Assembly (NCBI RefSeq): GCF_047675955.1
Contig: NW_027327627.1
Location: 248,001-312,000 of the forward strand
Direction of reading: 5' to 3'
DNA from: Chlorocebus sabaeus
Taxonomy: Eukaryota; Chordata; Mammalia; Primates; Cercopithecidae
Length of the DNA stretch: 64,000 nt
The notes under the pieces are model-generated. The model had not been told where the DNA came from, did no database searches, and worked only from the letters and a program-made list of their open reading frames with translations. The translations under genes and the position numbers were made by a program. Positions 61,991 through 64,000 of the stretch are shown in pieces (within the stretch, counting starts at the first letter, position 1; each line of letters opens with the position of its first letter).

Positions 61991-64000
61991 AGATGAATTA
62001 ACAGAACGCAAAGCAGTTTTTCAGAGAGCTTCTTTCCAGTTTTTAGCTGAAGATATTTCTTTTTCACCATAGAACTCTCTGGGCTTTCAAATATCACTTT
62101 GCAAATTCCACAAGAACAGCCTTAGCGAAAGGCTTCTTGAGGGGAAATCTGTAAATCTGGGAGAGGAATTAACAGAACACAAAGCAGTGTCTCAGAAAGA
62201 TTTTTTCCAGTTTTTAACTACAGATATTTCCTTTTTCACCGTAGCCCTCTATGGATTTCCAAATATCACTTTGCAAATTCCACAAGAACAGTCTTAGCGA
62301 AAGGCTTCTTGAGGGGAAAGCTGTAACTCTGTGAGATGAATTAACAGAAGACAAAGCAGTTTCTCATAAAGCTTCTTTTCTGTTTTTAGCTTAGGGTATT
62401 TTCTTTTTCACCATAGCCCTCTAAGGGGTTCCAAATATCACTTTGCAAATTCCACATGAACCGTCTCAGCGAAAGGATTCTTGACGGGAAAGCTGTATCT
62501 CTGTGAGATGAATTAACAGACACAAAGCAGTTTCTCAGACAACTTATTTTTTCAGTGTTGAACGGAAGATATTTCCTTTTTTTACCATAGCCTTCTATCT
62601 GCTACAAAATATCACTTTGCCAATTACACAAGAACAGTCTTAACGAAAGGCTTCTTGAGGGGAAAGGTGTAACTCTGTGAGATGAATTAACAGAACACAA
62701 AGCAGTTTCTCATAAAGCTTCTTTTCAGTGATTAGCTTAGGATATTTCCTTTTTCACCATAGCCCTCTATGGGCTTCCAAATATCACTATGCAAATTCCA
62801 CGAGAACAGTCTCAGCAAAAGGCTTCTTGAGGGGGAAGCTGTAACACTGTGAGATGAATTAACAGAACACAAAGCAGTTTCTCACAACGCTTCTTTCCAG
62901 TTTTTACTGAAGATATTTCCTTTTTCACCATAGCCCTCTATGGGCTTCCAAATATCACTTTGCAAACTCCACAAGAACAGTCTTAGCGAATGGCATCCTG
63001 TGGAGAAAGATTTAACTCTGTGAGATGAATTAACAGAACAAAAAGCAGTTTCTCCGAAAGCTTATTTCCAATTTTTAAATGAAGATATTTCCTTTTTCAC
63101 CATAGTTATCTATGGGCTTCGAAATATCACTTTGTAAATTCCACAAAAATATTCGTAGTGAAAGGCTTCTTGAAGGGTAAGCTGTAACTCTGTGAGATGA
63201 ATTAACAGAACACAAAGCAGTTTCTCAAAATGCATCGTTCTAGTTTTTAACTGAAGATATATCCTTTTTCTCCGTAATCCTCTATGGTCTTCCAAATATC
63301 ACTTTGCAAATTCCACAAAACAGTCTTACCGAAAGGCTTCTTGGGGAGAAATCTGTAACTCTGTGAGATGAATTAACAGAACACAAAGCAGTTTCTCAGA
63401 AAGCTTCTTTCCAGTTTTTAACGGAAGATATTTCCTTTTTCACCATAGACATCTATGGGCTTCCAACTATCACTTTGCAAATTCCACAAGAACAGTCTTA
63501 GTGAACGGCTTCCTCAGGGGAGGATGTAAGTCTGTGAGATGAATTAACACAACACAAAGCAGTTTCACAGAAAGCTTCTTTCCAGTTTTTAACTGAAGAT
63601 ATTTCCTTTTTCACCATAGCCCTCGAGGGGCTTCCAAATTACACTTTGCAAATTCCACAAGAGCAGTCTTAGCGAAAGGCTTCTTTAGGGGAAAGCTGTA
63701 ACTCTGTGAGATGAATTAACAGAATAAAAAGCAGTTTATCAGAAAGCTTCTTTTCAGTTTTTAACTTAGGATATTTTCTTTTCCTCCATAGCCCTCTATA
63801 GGCTTCCAAATATCACTTTGCAAAATCCACAAGAACAGTCTTAGCAAAACGCTTCTTGTGGGGAAAGCTGTAACTCTGTGAGATGAATTAACAGAAGACA
63901 AACCAGTTTCTCAGAAAGTTTCTTTTCAGTTTTTATCTTGGGATATTTCCTTTTTCACCATGGCCCTCTATGGGCTTTCAAATAACACCTTGCAAATTCC

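Larger units (their letters stand above)
1..64000 (-). repeat. Alpha-satellite (alphoid) array, Old World monkey type
   Basis: The full window is a head-to-tail array of ~171-172 bp AT-rich monomers, all in one orientation. Recurring landmarks, in order along the plus strand, are AAGCTTCTTTCCAG, GGAAGATATTTCC, TTCCTTTTTCACCATAG, CTTCCAAATATCACTTTG, CAAATTCCACAAGAACAG, CTTAGCGAAAGG, GGGGAAAGCTGTAAC and GATGAATTAACAGAACAC. These can be lined up with the complement of the primate alphoid consensus. The per-monomer HindIII site and exact wording fit the Old World monkey component, which I compared from memory. Alphoid DNA underlies or flanks primate centromeres. Whether this block carries the kinetochore cannot be told from sequence. 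I found no interspersed element, gene or RNA gene in any part of it. Strand is marked minus because published alphoid consensuses are normally written as the complement. Confidence 0.95.
41329..64000. repeat. Giant macro-repeat, copy 2 (cut by window end)
   Basis: Second copy of the 28.4 kb unit. The left junction lies in an identity tract starting CTGTGAGATG at 41,329. Before it the sequence is the monomer 41,181-41,328; after it the sequence follows 12,957 onward. Differences from copy 1 that I could place include 47,628 A (T at 19,256), 51,025 T (C at 22,653), 52,200 T (A at 23,828), 53,595 T (C at 25,222), 56,105 G (T at 27,730), 57,806 A (T at 29,260), 59,163 C (T at 30,617) and 63,278 T (C at 34,732). 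These private differences argue for two real loci. Confidence 0.88.

Noticed and set aside
1..64000. CRISPR array
   Set aside because: Repeats are regular but ~172 bp with no short repeat and unique spacer structure. Every part of the period is itself repeated.
1..64000. A new protein-coding, defence or mobile system hidden in the window
   Set aside because: Both strands read as alphoid satellite from end to end. There is no room for a gene, and no terminal repeats, target-site duplications or poly-A tails were seen.
12957..64000. The 28.4 kb duplication as a pure assembly artefact
   Set aside because: Not fully excluded, but the copies carry private substitutions, 1 bp and 2 bp indels and a 171 bp difference, and they have different left flanks. 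A simple collapse or duplication error would not produce these.
1..64000. Human or ape alphoid DNA
   Set aside because: Although the sequence can be aligned with the human consensus, the wording of most monomers (AATTAACAGAACAC, CTTAGCGAAAGG, the HindIII site) departs from it and fits the Old World monkey form. This was judged from memory of the consensus, not by a search.

Overview
The whole 64 kb window is one uninterrupted block of primate alpha-satellite (alphoid) centromeric DNA. It is built from roughly 370 head-to-tail monomers of about 171-172 bp, all in one orientation. The plus strand carries the complement of the way alphoid consensus sequences are usually written. Three features point to an Old World monkey (Cercopithecidae) rather than human or ape DNA: a HindIII site (AAGCTT) near the same place in most monomers, the pJ-alpha-type box TTCCTTTTTCACCATAG in place of a CENP-B box, and monomer wording that matches the African green monkey HindIII alpha component as I remember it. 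The species is not decided. I see no gene, RNA gene, Alu, L1, LTR or other non-satellite sequence. The short open frames are satellite read-through, not genes.

The main content is a nested duplication structure. Neighbouring monomers differ a lot, but long runs of monomers in the same order recur almost unchanged. Level 1 is the ~172 bp monomer. Level 2 is a 9-monomer tandem duplication (1,546 bp, ~7,101-8,646 and ~8,647-10,201). Level 3 is a 40-monomer tandem duplication (6,883 bp, 5,040-11,922 and 11,923-18,805) that contains level 2. Level 4 is a ~165-monomer macro-repeat (28,372 bp, 12,957-41,328, then 41,329 to the window end) that contains part of level 3. The copies differ by only a handful of substitutions per several kb.

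Layout: 1-1,255 is a copy of 4,726-6,670 lacking four monomers. 1,256-4,725 is a more consensus-like block with its own 6-monomer and single-monomer tandem duplications. 5,040-18,805 holds the two 40-mers. 18,806-28,440 is heterogeneous satellite with local repeats spaced at 13, 18 and 28 monomers. 28,451-33,880 holds a block repeated three times, each copy ending in a half-length monomer. 33,880-37,456 is single-copy within the window. 37,457-41,328 is a mosaic of pieces re-copied from ~33, ~19-21 and ~18 kb. 41,329-64,000 repeats 12,957-35,454 in order, with a few small indels and one extra monomer.

Nothing here works as an operon or pathway. The array is a structural, centromeric or pericentromeric sequence. 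Its interest lies in the record of unequal crossover, deletion and conversion-like exchange, whose order can partly be read from shared variants.
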